From NCBI RefSeq assembly GCF_000463155.2, contig NZ_AWFZ01000061.1, forward strand, positions 1-64,000: a stretch of DNA of 64,000 bases, in the 5' to 3' direction. The position numbers were made by a program, and so were the translations under genes. The DNA comes from Siccibacter turicensis LMG 23730 (GTDB taxonomy: Bacteria > Pseudomonadota > Gammaproteobacteria > Enterobacterales > Enterobacteriaceae). Under the pieces are notes generated by a model. That model saw nothing but the letters and a program-made list of their open reading frames with translations, had not been told where the DNA came from and did no database searches. Of the stretch, positions 50,063 through 58,679 are shown piece by piece; positions within the stretch are counted from its first letter, which is position 1, and every line of letters starts with the position of its first letter.

Positions 50063-50072
50063 TAACCGCTGT

Positions 50073-50139
50073 GGCGGGTGCGCCATGCTTCCCTCTGCGA
50101 TGATGTCTTGTCGTCAGGGGGATGCGTCGCGCACCCGCC
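50073..50139 (+). repeat. 67-bp inverted repeat downstream of gyrB
   Basis: GGCGGGTGCGC (50073-50083) and GCGCACCCGCC (50129-50139) are perfect 11-bp arms; the interior continues to pair partially (CTTCCCT with AGGGGGA). No T run follows. It could act as an mRNA 3' stabiliser or a degenerate interspersed repeat. It is the only structured element I see between gyrB and yidA. Confidence 0.6.
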
Positions 50140-50277
50140 GTCATCCTCTTCATCCTCACACTGTAATAACCGGCACATCTCGCGTCTGTTTCATCCCCCT
50201 TTCTCTCCTGTCCCGCTACTGTTTTTTAAACAAATTCGCGTTAGCATGCGGAAGGACTCATTTACGCAGGGGAACAC

Positions 50278-51090
50278 ATGGCTATCAAACTTATCGCAAT
50301 CGACATGGACGGCACCTTACTGCTGCCCGATCACACCATTTCTCCCGCCGTTAAACAGGCTATCGCCAGCGCGCGCGAACGCGGCATCAACGTGGTACTG
50401 ACTACCGGGCGCCCTTACGCCGGGGTACACGCGTACCTCAAAGAGCTGCATATGGATAAGCCGGGCGACTACTGCATTACCTACAACGGCGCCCTGGTTC
50501 AGAAAGCGGGCGACGGCAGCACCGTGGCGCAAACGCCGCTGAACTACGATGACTATCTGTTCCTGGAGAAGCTCTCCCGCGAGGTGGGTTCACATTTCCA
50601 CGCGCTCGATCGCAATACGCTCTACACCGCGAACCGCGACATCAGCGCCTACACCGTGCATGAATCTTTTGTTGCGACCATTCCGCTGGTGTTCTGTGAG
50701 CCGGAAAACATGGACCCGAATACCGCGTTCCTCAAAGTGATGATGATTGATGAGCCCGAGATCCTCGACAAAGCGATCGCCCGCATTCCGGATGCGGTAC
50801 GCGAGAAGTACACCGTGCTGAAAAGCGCCCCGTACTTCCTTGAGATCCTGAACAAGCGCGTCACCAAAGGCACCGGCGTGCAGTCCCTGGCGGAGGCGCT
50901 GAACATCACGGCCGATGAGGTGATGGCGATTGGCGATCAGGAGAATGACATCGCCATGCTGGAGTACGCCGGCGTTGGCGTGGCGATGGATAACGCCATT
51001 CCTTCGGTTAAAGAGGTGGCGGATTTCGTCACCAAATCCAACCTGGAAGACGGCGTGGCCTACGCCATAGAGAAGTTCGCCCTGCAGTAA
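50278..51090 (+). CDS. yidA: Sugar phosphatase YidA (HAD Cof type)
   Basis: A 270-residue HAD phosphatase of the Cof (IIB) subfamily. Motif I DMDGTLL is at residues 9-15, motif II TTGRPY near 42, the C2B cap lies in the middle and motif IV GDQENDIAMLEYAG near 219. E. coli YidA hydrolyses several sugar phosphates in vitro. SD AGGGGAACAC precedes ATG 50278, and a strong terminator follows. Confidence 0.95.
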   Translation: MAIKLIAIDMDGTLLLPDHTISPAVKQAIASARERGINVVLTTGRPYAGVHAYLKELHMDKPGDYCITYNGALVQKAGDGSTVAQTPLNYDDYLFLEKLSREVGSHFHALDRNTLYTANRDISAYTVHESFVATIPLVFCEPENMDPNTAFLKVMMIDEPEILDKAIARIPDAVREKYTVLKSAPYFLEILNKRVTKGTGVQSLAEALNITADEVMAIGDQENDIAMLEYAGVGVAMDNAIPSVKEVADFVTKSNLEDGVAYAIEKFALQ

Positions 51091-51109
51091 CAACCCCGCA
51101 GCCCGAGCC

Positions 51110-51138
51110 GCCCCGATACCGCATCGGGGCTTTTTTTT
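51110..51138 (+). terminator. Terminator of yidA
   Basis: GCCCCGAT (51110-51117) pairs with ATCGGGGC (51123-51130) around ACCGC, followed by eight T residues. It insulates the dgo promoter from yidA. Confidence 0.95.
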
Positions 51139-51177
51139 GCCCCGAATATATTCTTGTGTCGTTTTTGTGATCAGGAT

Positions 51178-51207
51178 TGTAGTACAACGTAATATTATTG
51201 TACTACA
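51178..51207 (+). promoter_or_regulatory. DgoR operator (inverted repeat) in the dgo promoter region
   Basis: TGTAGTACAA (51178-51187) and TTGTACTACA (51198-51207) are perfect 10-bp inverted arms separated by 10 bp, with centres 20 bp apart on one DNA face. Each half is itself almost palindromic (TTGTAGTACAA). It lies 109 bp upstream of dgoR. A CRP-like half site TGTGA is at 51166-51170. GntR-family DgoR represses dgo in E. coli and responds to D-galactonate; this is its most likely site. Confidence 0.75.
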
Positions 51208-51315
51208 TTGTGACCATGAAGACGGCAGTGTGATGCGAGTTTGTACTGCAAAGATGAGGCGAAAAGCGGCAGTCAGGGTAAAGTAACCTGGGCACAACCT
51301 TTAAAAGGACACGTC

Positions 51316-52005
51316 ATGACCCTCACGAAAACCGACCGCATCATTATTGAACTTGGCCGTCAGATCGTCGGCGGAAAGTATGTTCCCGGCGCGGCGCTCC
51401 CGGCAGAAGCCGAGCTGTGCGATGAGTTTGAAACCTCGCGCAACATCATTCGCGAGGTTTTTCGCTCGCTGATGGCGAAACGCCTGATTGAGATGAAGCG
51501 CTACCGCGGCGCGTTTGTTGCCCCGCGCAGCCAGTGGAACTATCTCGACACCGACGTGCTGCAGTGGGTGCTGGAAAACGACTACGACCCGCGGCTTATC
51601 AGCGCGATGAGCGAAGTGCGAAACCTGGTGGAGCCGGCCATTGCCCGTTGGGCCGCGGAACGCGCCACCTCCAGCGATCTCGCACAGATTGAACTGGCGC
51701 TGAACGACATGATCGCCAACAACCAGGACCGGGACGCCTTTAACGAAGCGGACATTCGCTATCACGACGCGGTGCTGCAGGCGGTACATAACCCGGTGCT
51801 GCAGCAGCTCACCGTGGCGATTGGCTCGTTGCAGCGGGCGGTATTTGAACGAACCTGGATGGGCGATGAAGCCAACATGCCGAAGACCCTCCAGGAACAT
51901 AAGGCGCTGTTCGATGCCATCCGGCATCAGGATGGCGATGCAGCGGAGCAGGCGGCCCTCAACATGATCGCCAGCTCTACCCGAAGGCTTAAGGAAATCA
52001 CATGA
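51316..52005 (+). CDS. dgoR: D-galactonate operon repressor DgoR (FadR/GntR family)
   Basis: A 229-residue regulator with an N-terminal GntR winged helix (PAEAELCDEFETSRNIIREV) and a FadR-type helical effector domain with its metal-site His residues (YHDAVLQAVHNP). ATG 51316 follows AAAGGACACGTC and gives the E. coli start; the frame's earlier start at 51241 is rejected. It is the first gene of dgoRKADT and overlaps dgoK by ATGA. Confidence 0.97.
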   Translation: MTLTKTDRIIIELGRQIVGGKYVPGAALPAEAELCDEFETSRNIIREVFRSLMAKRLIEMKRYRGAFVAPRSQWNYLDTDVLQWVLENDYDPRLISAMSEVRNLVEPAIARWAAERATSSDLAQIELALNDMIANNQDRDAFNEADIRYHDAVLQAVHNPVLQQLTVAIGSLQRAVFERTWMGDEANMPKTLQEHKALFDAIRHQDGDAAEQAALNMIASSTRRLKEIT

Positions 52006-52880
52006 CATCTCGCTACATCGCAATCGACTGGGGATCCACCAACCTTCGCGCCTGGCGTTATCAGGACGATGTGTGCCTCGACAGCAGGCAATCCGAAGCG
52101 GGCGTTACGCGCCTGAACGGCAAATCCCCCGAGGCGGTGTTAGCGGACGTCACCGACGGCTGGCGCGATGAGGCCACGCCGGTCGTGATGGCGGGTATGG
52201 TCGGCAGCAACGCCGGCTGGAAAATCGCTCCTTATCTGCCTTGTCCGGCGCGCTTTAGCGCCATCGGCGAACGCCTTACGCCGGTTATCGATAACGTCTG
52301 GATCATTCCGGGCCTGAGCGTCAGCCGCGACGATAACCACAACGTCATGCGCGGCGAAGAGACCCAGCTGCTCGGCGCACGCGACCTGGCCCCGGCTTCG
52401 CTCTACGTGATGCCCGGCACCCACTGCAAATGGGTCCAGGCCGACAGCCAGCAGATCGTGGATTTTCGCACCGTGATGACCGGCGAACTCCACCATATTC
52501 TGCTTAAGCACTCGCTGGTGGGGGCCGGGCTCCCTGAGCAAATCGACAGCAGCGCGGCGTTTGATGCCGGTCTGTCGCGCGGCCTGAACGCCCCGGCCTT
52601 GCTGCCTCAGCTCTTTGAAGTGCGCGCTTCTCATGTCCTCGGCTCCCTGCCTCGCGAGCAGGTGAGCGACTTCCTTTCTGGCCTGTTGATCGGCAGCGAA
52701 GTGGCGACCATGACCGCCGACCTCGCCGCTCAGCAGGTTATCACCCTGGTGGCTAACGCCTCCCTGACCCGACGCTACCGGCGCGCCTTTGCCGCGGTAG
52801 GACGTGACGTACAGGAACTTGATGGCGACCAGGCTTTTCAGGCAGGCATAAGGAGCATCGCACATGCAGTGGCAAACTAA
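52002..52880 (+). CDS. dgoK: 2-oxo-3-deoxygalactonate kinase
   Basis: A 292-residue kinase of the DgoK family (ASKHA-like) that phosphorylates 2-dehydro-3-deoxy-D-galactonate, the second step of D-galactonate breakdown. The phosphate-binding start AIDWGSTNLRAW (residues 7-18) and the central PGTHCKWVQ (near 134) are conserved. It overlaps dgoR by 4 nt and dgoA by 17 nt. Confidence 0.96.
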   Translation: MTSRYIAIDWGSTNLRAWRYQDDVCLDSRQSEAGVTRLNGKSPEAVLADVTDGWRDEATPVVMAGMVGSNAGWKIAPYLPCPARFSAIGERLTPVIDNVWIIPGLSVSRDDNHNVMRGEETQLLGARDLAPASLYVMPGTHCKWVQADSQQIVDFRTVMTGELHHILLKHSLVGAGLPEQIDSSAAFDAGLSRGLNAPALLPQLFEVRASHVLGSLPREQVSDFLSGLLIGSEVATMTADLAAQQVITLVANASLTRRYRRAFAAVGRDVQELDGDQAFQAGIRSIAHAVAN

Positions 52881-53481
52881 CCTCCCGCTCATCGCCATCT
52901 TACGTGGCATTACACCCGCCGACGCGCACGATCACGTCGCAGCGGTGCTGGACGCGGGCTTTGACGCGGTAGAGATCCCGCTTAACTCCCCCCAATGGGA
53001 GCAGAGCATCCCCGCGATGGTAAACGCGTTTGGCGACCGGGCGCTCATAGGCGCCGGTACCGTCCTGAAACCGGAGCAGGTCGATCGGCTCGCGGAAATG
53101 GGCTGCCAGCTGATTGTTACCCCGAATATTCAGCCGGAGGTGATTCGTCGCGCGGTGGGCTATGGCATGACCGTCTGCCCCGGCTGCGCTACCGCCACCG
53201 AAGCCTTTACCGCACTTGATGCGGGCGCGCAGGCGCTGAAAATCTTCCCCTCCTCGGCATTCGGCCCGGACTACATCAAAGCGCTGAAAGCGGTGCTGCC
53301 AGCGGATGTCCCGGTGTTTGCCGTCGGCGGCGTAACGCCGGAAAACCTTGCGCAGTGGATGAAAGCCGGCTGCGTGGGTGCCGGGCTGGGCAGCGATCTC
53401 TATCGTGCAGGACAGTCCGTTGAGCGTACGGCGCAGCAGGCCGCAGCATTTGTTAAGGCGTATCAAGAGGCAGTGCAATGA
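52864..53481 (+). CDS. dgoA: 2-dehydro-3-deoxy-6-phosphogalactonate aldolase
   Basis: A 205-residue KDPG/KDPGal aldolase that yields pyruvate and glyceraldehyde 3-phosphate. The Schiff-base Lys lies in [14 protein letters not shown] (near residue 126), and the catalytic Glu in VEIPLNSP (near 37). It overlaps dgoK upstream and dgoD by ATGA downstream, so the whole operon is translationally coupled. Confidence 0.97.
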   Translation: MQWQTNLPLIAILRGITPADAHDHVAAVLDAGFDAVEIPLNSPQWEQSIPAMVNAFGDRALIGAGTVLKPEQVDRLAEMGCQLIVTPNIQPEVIRRAVGYGMTVCPGCATATEAFTALDAGAQALKIFPSSAFGPDYIKALKAVLPADVPVFAVGGVTPENLAQWMKAGCVGAGLGSDLYRAGQSVERTAQQAAAFVKAYQEAVQ

Positions 53482-54626
53482 AAATTACCAAACTGACGAC
53501 CTACCGTTTACCCCCGCGCTGGATGTTCCTGAAAATCGAAACCGACGAAGGCATTGTCGGCTGGGGCGAACCGGTGATCGAGGGCCGGGCGCGTACCGTG
53601 GAGGCCGCCGTCCACGAGCTGGGCGAGTTTCTGATTGGGCAGGACCCGGCGCGCATTAACGACCTGTGGCAGGTGATGTACCGCGCGGGATTCTACCGCG
53701 GCGGCCCGATCCTGATGAGCGCCATCGCCGGTATCGACCAGGCGCTGTGGGATATCAAAGGCAAAGTGCTGAATGCGCCGGTGTGGCAGCTGATGGGCGG
53801 CCTGGTGCGCGACAAAATCAAAGCCTACAGCTGGGTGGGCGGCGACCGGCCGGCAGAGGTCATCGCGGGTATTACCAAACTGCGTGAGATTGGCTTTGAT
53901 ACCTTCAAGCTGAACGGCTGCGAAGAGCTGGGCGTTATCGACGACTCCCGCAAAGTGGATGCGGCGGTGAATACCGTGGCGCAGATCCGCGACGCGTTTG
54001 GCTACGACATTGAATTTGGTCTCGATTTCCACGGACGCGTCAGCGCCCCGATGGCGAAGATATTAATTAAAGAGCTGGAGCCGTATCGCCCGCTGTTTAT
54101 TGAAGAGCCGGTACTGGCGGAGCAGGCGGAATATTATCCGCGTCTCGCGGCGCAAACCCATATTCCTATCGCCGCCGGAGAGCGCATGTTCTCGCGCTTC
54201 GAATTCAAGCGCGTGCTGGAAGCGGGCGGTATTGCCATTCTGCAACCGGACCTTTCCCACGCGGGCGGAATTACCGAGTGCTACAAAATCGCCGGTATGG
54301 CGGAGGCCTATGACGTGGCGCTGGCCCCGCACTGCCCGCTCGGGCCGATTGCCCTCGCCGCCTGCCTGCACGTGGACTTCGTCTCGCGCAACGCGGTATT
54401 CCAGGAGCAAAGCATGGGCATTCACTACAACCAGGGCGCGGAACTGCTGGACTTTGTGAAGAACAAAGAGGACTTCAGCATGGAAGGCGGCTTCTTTAAA
54501 CCACTGATGAAACCGGGCCTCGGCGTGGAAGTTGACGAAGAGCAGGTGATTGCCCGCAGCAAAGAGACCAGCGACTGGCGCAATCCGTTGTGGCGGCATG
54601 CTGACGGTTCCGTCGCCGAGTGGTAA
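53478..54626 (+). CDS. dgoD: D-galactonate dehydratase
   Basis: A 382-residue enolase-superfamily enzyme that dehydrates D-galactonate to 2-dehydro-3-deoxygalactonate, the first step. The barrel shows metal ligands in DFHGRV (Asp near 183), EEPV (near 209) and ERMF (near 235), and the catalytic His in [10 protein letters not shown] (near 285). It overlaps dgoA by 4 nt. An ERIC element and a 309-bp gap separate it from dgoT. Confidence 0.97.
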   Translation: MKITKLTTYRLPPRWMFLKIETDEGIVGWGEPVIEGRARTVEAAVHELGEFLIGQDPARINDLWQVMYRAGFYRGGPILMSAIAGIDQALWDIKGKVLNAPVWQLMGGLVRDKIKAYSWVGGDRPAEVIAGITKLREIGFDTFKLNGCEELGVIDDSRKVDAAVNTVAQIRDAFGYDIEFGLDFHGRVSAPMAKILIKELEPYRPLFIEEPVLAEQAEYYPRLAAQTHIPIAAGERMFSRFEFKRVLEAGGIAILQPDLSHAGGITECYKIAGMAEAYDVALAPHCPLGPIALAACLHVDFVSRNAVFQEQSMGIHYNQGAELLDFVKNKEDFSMEGGFFKPLMKPGLGVEVDEEQVIARSKETSDWRNPLWRHADGSVAEW

Positions 54627-54635
54627 GACGTTGCG

Positions 54636-54748
54636 CGTCATACTTCACGCTGTGGGTGCGTTGGCTGCGTTGCCTTACCCCGGTCACTTACTTCAGTAAG
54701 CTCCCGGGGATTCGTTAACTTGCCGCCTTCCCACAACGCGAATTATGT
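54636..54748. repeat. ERIC element between dgoD and dgoT
   Basis: The core CACTTACTTCAGTAAGCTCC and the adjacent CGGGGATTCGTTAAC are the central inverted repeat of the enterobacterial repetitive intergenic consensus. The opposite arm reads AAGTAAGTGACCGGGGTAAG on the minus strand. Flanks (GTCATACTTCACGCTGTGGG on the left, CCCACAACGCGAATTAT on the right) are typical ends. The length of about 113 bp is slightly under the full-length form; limits are approximate. Confidence 0.85.
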
Positions 54749-54935
54749 AGCGCAGTAGGTGATAAGCGTCGTCGCGGTAACGCGCTACGTCATTCGCACC
54801 ATTACGATTTAACACATCGCAGGCCCGGTAAATAAAACGCCACCGGGCAGTAAACCTACTTATAAAAAGCACCCTCTGTATTTCACAGGGCATGGTGAGG
54901 GGTCTCGTCATGCCACATTCTGGAGACAGAACGTT
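54749..54935 (+). other. dgoT leader region
   Basis: After the ERIC element, GCCCGGT (54823-54829) and ACCGGGC (54842-54848) form a REP-like 7-bp stem with a 12-nt loop and no T run. The following AT-rich stretch leads to SD CTGGAGACAG before dgoT. Whether dgoT has its own promoter here or relies on read-through is not clear from sequence. Confidence 0.45.
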
Positions 54936-56228
54936 ATGGATATTTCTGTAACCCCTGCAAAAACAGGACGTCGTCGCTATCTCACGCTGATGATGATCTT
55001 TATTACTGTGGTGATTTGCTACGTTGACCGCGCTAACCTGGCGGTGGCCTCGGCGCATATTCAGGAAGAGTTTGGCATTACCAAGGCCGAGATGGGCTAC
55101 GTCTTTTCGGCCTTTGCCTGGCTCTACACGCTGTGTCAGATCCCGGGCGGCTGGTTCCTGGACCGCGTCGGCTCACGCCTCACCTATTTCATCGCCATTT
55201 TCGGCTGGTCGGTTGCCACCCTGTTGCAGGGCTTCGCCACCGGGCTGATGTCGCTCATTGGCCTGCGTGCCATCACCGGCGTTTTCGAAGCCCCGGCGTT
55301 TCCCACCAATAACCGCATGGTGACCAGCTGGTTCCCGGAGCAGGAGCGCGCCTCGGCGGTGGGGTTCTACACCTCCGGGCAGTTCGTTGGTCTGGCGTTT
55401 CTTACCCCGCTGCTTATCTGGATCCAGGAGCTGCTGAGCTGGCACTGGGTGTTCATCATTACCGGCGGCATCGGGATTGTCTGGTCGCTTGTCTGGATTA
55501 AGGTGTATCAGCCACCGCGTCTGACCAAAGGCATCAGCCAGGCCGAGCTGGATTACATCCGCGACGGCGGCGGGCTGGTGGACGGCGACGCGCCGGCCAA
55601 AAAAGAGGCGCGTCAGCCGCTGACCCGCGCCGACTGGAAGCTGGTGTTTCACCGTAAGCTGATTGGCGTCTACCTGGGCCAGTTCGCCGTGACCTCAACC
55701 CTGTGGTTCTTCCTGACCTGGTTCCCGAACTATCTCACACAGGAAAAAGGCATCACCGCCCTGAAGGCCGGATTCATGACTACCGTACCGTTCCTGGCGG
55801 CGTTCGTGGGCGTCCTGCTCTCCGGCTGGGTGGCCGATCGCCTGGTGCGCAAAGGCTACTCCCTGGGCATCGCCCGTAAAACCCCGATCATCTGCGGGCT
55901 GCTGATCTCCACCTGCATCATGGGCGCCAACTACACCAACGACCCGGTATGGATCATGACCCTGATGGCCATCGCCTTCTTCGGTAACGGGTTTGCCTCA
56001 ATCACCTGGTCGCTGGTCTCCTCCCTGGCACCGATGCGCCTGATTGGCCTGACCGGCGGGGTGTTCAACTTTGTTGGCGGGCTGGGCGGCATCACGGTAC
56101 CGCTGGGGATCGGCTATCTGGCACAGGATTACGGCTTTGGTCCGGCGCTGGTCTATATCTCCGCCGTGGCGCTGATAGGTGCGCTCTCTTACATCCTGCT
56201 GGTGGGGGACGTAAAACGCGTGGGCTGA
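54936..56228 (+). CDS. dgoT: D-galactonate transporter DgoT
   Basis: A 430-residue MFS symporter of the anion:cation symporter (ACS) family with twelve membrane segments. Helix 1 DRANLAVAS carries conserved Asp and Arg (near residue 32), and [11 protein letters not shown] is the loop 2-3 motif. It imports D-galactonate with protons, feeding DgoD. Length is the same as in E. coli. It ends the conserved dgo operon. Confidence 0.96.
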   Translation: MDISVTPAKTGRRRYLTLMMIFITVVICYVDRANLAVASAHIQEEFGITKAEMGYVFSAFAWLYTLCQIPGGWFLDRVGSRLTYFIAIFGWSVATLLQGFATGLMSLIGLRAITGVFEAPAFPTNNRMVTSWFPEQERASAVGFYTSGQFVGLAFLTPLLIWIQELLSWHWVFIITGGIGIVWSLVWIKVYQPPRLTKGISQAELDYIRDGGGLVDGDAPAKKEARQPLTRADWKLVFHRKLIGVYLGQFAVTSTLWFFLTWFPNYLTQEKGITALKAGFMTTVPFLAAFVGVLLSGWVADRLVRKGYSLGIARKTPIICGLLISTCIMGANYTNDPVWIMTLMAIAFFGNGFASITWSLVSSLAPMRLIGLTGGVFNFVGGLGGITVPLGIGYLAQDYGFGPALVYISAVALIGALSYILLVGDVKRVG

Positions 56229-56364
56229 GGTTTTAACAACACAACAGGAAAGCACGCCAGCCAGGGAATGCAACAGCAATGCCGCTGAAGGTCAGCGGCA
56301 TTCACCATCCACTGATAACAATCATTAATCAGCCGGCGACAACGGCATAGTGAGAGGGTTCTGC

Positions 56365-57684
56365 ATGAATACCGATCTGTACACTACAACCCTGCGGCAG
56401 CTAAACGCGAAAATTATTCCCTTTATCATCATCTGCTATTTCGTTGCCAATCTGGATAAAACCAACATCTCCATCGCGGCGCTGCAAATGAACGCCGATC
56501 TCGGCCTGACCGCCAGCATGTACGGGCTTGGGGTGGGGATGTTCTACATCTCCTACATTATTTTTGAAATTCCCAGCAACATCATCATGACGAAAGTGGG
56601 CGCCCGCGTGTGGATCGCCCGCATCATGATTACCTGGGGGATCGTCAGCGCCGGGATGTCACTGGTGCAGACGCCCACGCAGCTCTATGTGATGCGCTTT
56701 TTACTCGGCATGGCGGAAGCGGGCTTTACGCCGGGGATCATCTACTACATCTCCTGCTGGTTCCCGAAAAGCAACCGCGCCAGAGCGATGTCCTTCTTCT
56801 ATATGGGCTCGGTGATGGCGTCGATTATCGGCCTGCCGATCTCCGGCTCAATTCTCAACATGCACGGCATCGCGGATATCGCCGGCTGGCGCTGGCTGTT
56901 CGCCATTGAAGGCATACCGGCGATTGTGCTCGGCATCATGGTGCTGTGGCGCCTGCCGCAGTCGCCGGACCATGCCGCGTGGCTGTCCACGGCACAAAAA
57001 GGCTGGCTGAAGGCGCAGCTGGCGCAGGATAACGCCGGGGTGGAAGTAGGGGCTAACCACAGCTGGACCAGCGCGCTGAAAAACAAAACGGTGCTGCTGC
57101 TGAGCCTGGTCTGGTTCCTGCAGGCGTTCGGCTCTATCGGTATCACGCTGTTCCTGCCGCTCATTATCAAGAGTATGACGAGCGATCAGAGCAACCTGGT
57201 GGTGAGCCTGCTTGCCGCGGTGCCGTTTATCGCCGCCTGCCTGTTTATGTACCTCAACGGTCGCCACTCCGATACCACCAACGAGCGCTCATGGCACCTC
57301 GGGCTGCCGCTGATTATCTCCGGCCTGTCGCTCGCCATCGCCATCTATACGAGCAACCTGCTGGTGGCGTATGGGCTTCTTGTGCTGACCGTCGGCTTTA
57401 ACTTCGCGCTGACGCCGATTTTCTGGGCGGTTACCACCGAGAAGCTGGCGGGCGTGGCGGCCGCTGCCTCTATCGCCTTCATTAATACCGTCGCCAACTT
57501 TGTCGGCCTCGGCCTGCCGCCGCTGCTCGGCAAAATCAAGGATATGACCAACAGCTATCACTACGGGCTGCTGATTGTCGCGGTGGCGCTGATCCTCGGC
57601 GGCATTATCGGTGTGCTGGTATCGCGCCCGGCCCGGCCTCAGGCGCCTGGACATAACGCCTCCGCCTCTCTTAAACAGGAGTGA
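56365..57684 (+). CDS. MFS transporter, ACS (anion:cation symporter) family
   Basis: A 439-residue inner-membrane protein with about twelve hydrophobic segments, distinct from DgoT. Helix 1 has the ACS-type NLDKTNISIAALQMN (Asp-Lys near residue 31), and FEIPSNIIMTKVGARVWIAR is the loop 2-3 motif seen in tartrate/phthalate-type transporters. The likely substrate is an organic or sugar acid, not identified. ATG 56365 follows GAGAGGG; an upstream GTG at 56350 is rejected. It is coupled to the next dehydrogenase gene. Confidence 0.85.
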   Translation: MNTDLYTTTLRQLNAKIIPFIIICYFVANLDKTNISIAALQMNADLGLTASMYGLGVGMFYISYIIFEIPSNIIMTKVGARVWIARIMITWGIVSAGMSLVQTPTQLYVMRFLLGMAEAGFTPGIIYYISCWFPKSNRARAMSFFYMGSVMASIIGLPISGSILNMHGIADIAGWRWLFAIEGIPAIVLGIMVLWRLPQSPDHAAWLSTAQKGWLKAQLAQDNAGVEVGANHSWTSALKNKTVLLLSLVWFLQAFGSIGITLFLPLIIKSMTSDQSNLVVSLLAAVPFIAACLFMYLNGRHSDTTNERSWHLGLPLIISGLSLAIAIYTSNLLVAYGLLVLTVGFNFALTPIFWAVTTEKLAGVAAAASIAFINTVANFVGLGLPPLLGKIKDMTNSYHYGLLIVAVALILGGIIGVLVSRPARPQAPGHNASASLKQE

Positions 57685-57686
57685 AG

Positions 57687-58619
57687 ATGAAACAAAAAGT
57701 CCTTAAACAGGCGTATCTGCCGGATGCGCTCACTGCCGAACTGCGCGACCGTTATGAGCTGCTTGAACTGGCGCAGATGTCGCCCGCCGACCTCGCCGCC
57801 GTGGCCGGTGAGATCACGGTGGTCATCACTAACGGCGAAGCGGTGGTGACGCGCGAATTTATTGACGCGCTGCCCGCCCTGAAGCTGATTGCGGTGTTTG
57901 GCGTCGGCTATGACGGCGTGGACGTGGCGGCGGCACGGGATCGTGGCGTTGCGGTGACCCATACGCCGGGCGTGCTGACCGACGACGTGGCGGATCTCGC
58001 CATCGGCCTGCTGCTGGCGACCTCGCGCCGCATCGTCGCCGCCCAGAAGTTTATCGAGCAGGGCGGCTGGCAGCAGAGCGGCTTCCAGTGGACGCGGAAA
58101 GTCTCCGGCGCCCGGCTCGGCATACTGGGGATGGGGCGTATCGGCCAGGCCATCGCCCGGCGCGCCCAGGCGTTCGATATGGAGATTGCCTATAACGATC
58201 CCAAAGCGCACAGCCAGCTCCCGTACCGCTACGTTGCCGACCTCACTGACCTGGCGGCACAGAGCGATTTTCTCATGGTCTGCGCACCGGGCGGCGCAGG
58301 CACCCGGGGGCTGATAAACCAGCCGGTGCTGGAAGCATTGGGGCCGCAGGGGATGCTGATCAATATCTCGCGCGGCAGCGTCGTGGATGAAACCGCCCTG
58401 GTGCAGGCGCTGGAGAGCGGCACCCTTGCCGGCGCCGGGCTGGACGTGTTTGCCGATGAACCACACGTGCCCGCCGCGCTCCAGCAGCGCGATAATGTGG
58501 TGATCACGCCGCATATGGCGAGCGCCACCTGGGAGACGCGGCGGGAGATGTCGCGACTGGTACTTGAGAACGTTATCGCCTGGTTTGCGGGTGAACCGCT
58601 GGTGACGCCGGTTCCCTGA
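57687..58619 (+). CDS. D-isomer-specific 2-hydroxyacid dehydrogenase (NAD(P)-dependent)
   Basis: A 310-residue enzyme of the GhrB/hydroxypyruvate reductase type. The Rossmann loop GMGRIG is at residues 148-153, and the catalytic triad appears as Arg229 (ISRGS), Glu258 (ADEPH) and His276 (TPHMA). It interconverts a 2-keto acid and a D-2-hydroxy acid. ATG 57687 is 2 nt after the transporter stop and 5 nt past GGAG; GTG 57681 has no SD spacing. With the preceding ACS transporter it looks like a two-gene uptake and oxidation unit attached to dgo. Confidence 0.85.
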   Translation: MKQKVLKQAYLPDALTAELRDRYELLELAQMSPADLAAVAGEITVVITNGEAVVTREFIDALPALKLIAVFGVGYDGVDVAAARDRGVAVTHTPGVLTDDVADLAIGLLLATSRRIVAAQKFIEQGGWQQSGFQWTRKVSGARLGILGMGRIGQAIARRAQAFDMEIAYNDPKAHSQLPYRYVADLTDLAAQSDFLMVCAPGGAGTRGLINQPVLEALGPQGMLINISRGSVVDETALVQALESGTLAGAGLDVFADEPHVPAALQQRDNVVITPHMASATWETRREMSRLVLENVIAWFAGEPLVTPVP

Positions 58620-58643
58620 TAGGCTTTTGCCGGTAAATCTTTT

Positions 58644-58675
58644 ACCCTGAGGCGATATCTCGCTTCAGGGTTTTT
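58644..58675 (+). terminator. Terminator of the dehydrogenase gene, overlapping the yidR leader
   Basis: ACCCTGAGGCGA (58644-58655) pairs with TCGCTTCAGGGT (58660-58671) with one G-T pair and a TATC loop; five T residues follow. The right arm contains AGGG, the only SD-like sequence before yidR at 58680, so terminator and ribosome binding site coincide. Confidence 0.85.
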
Positions 58676-58679
58676 ATTT

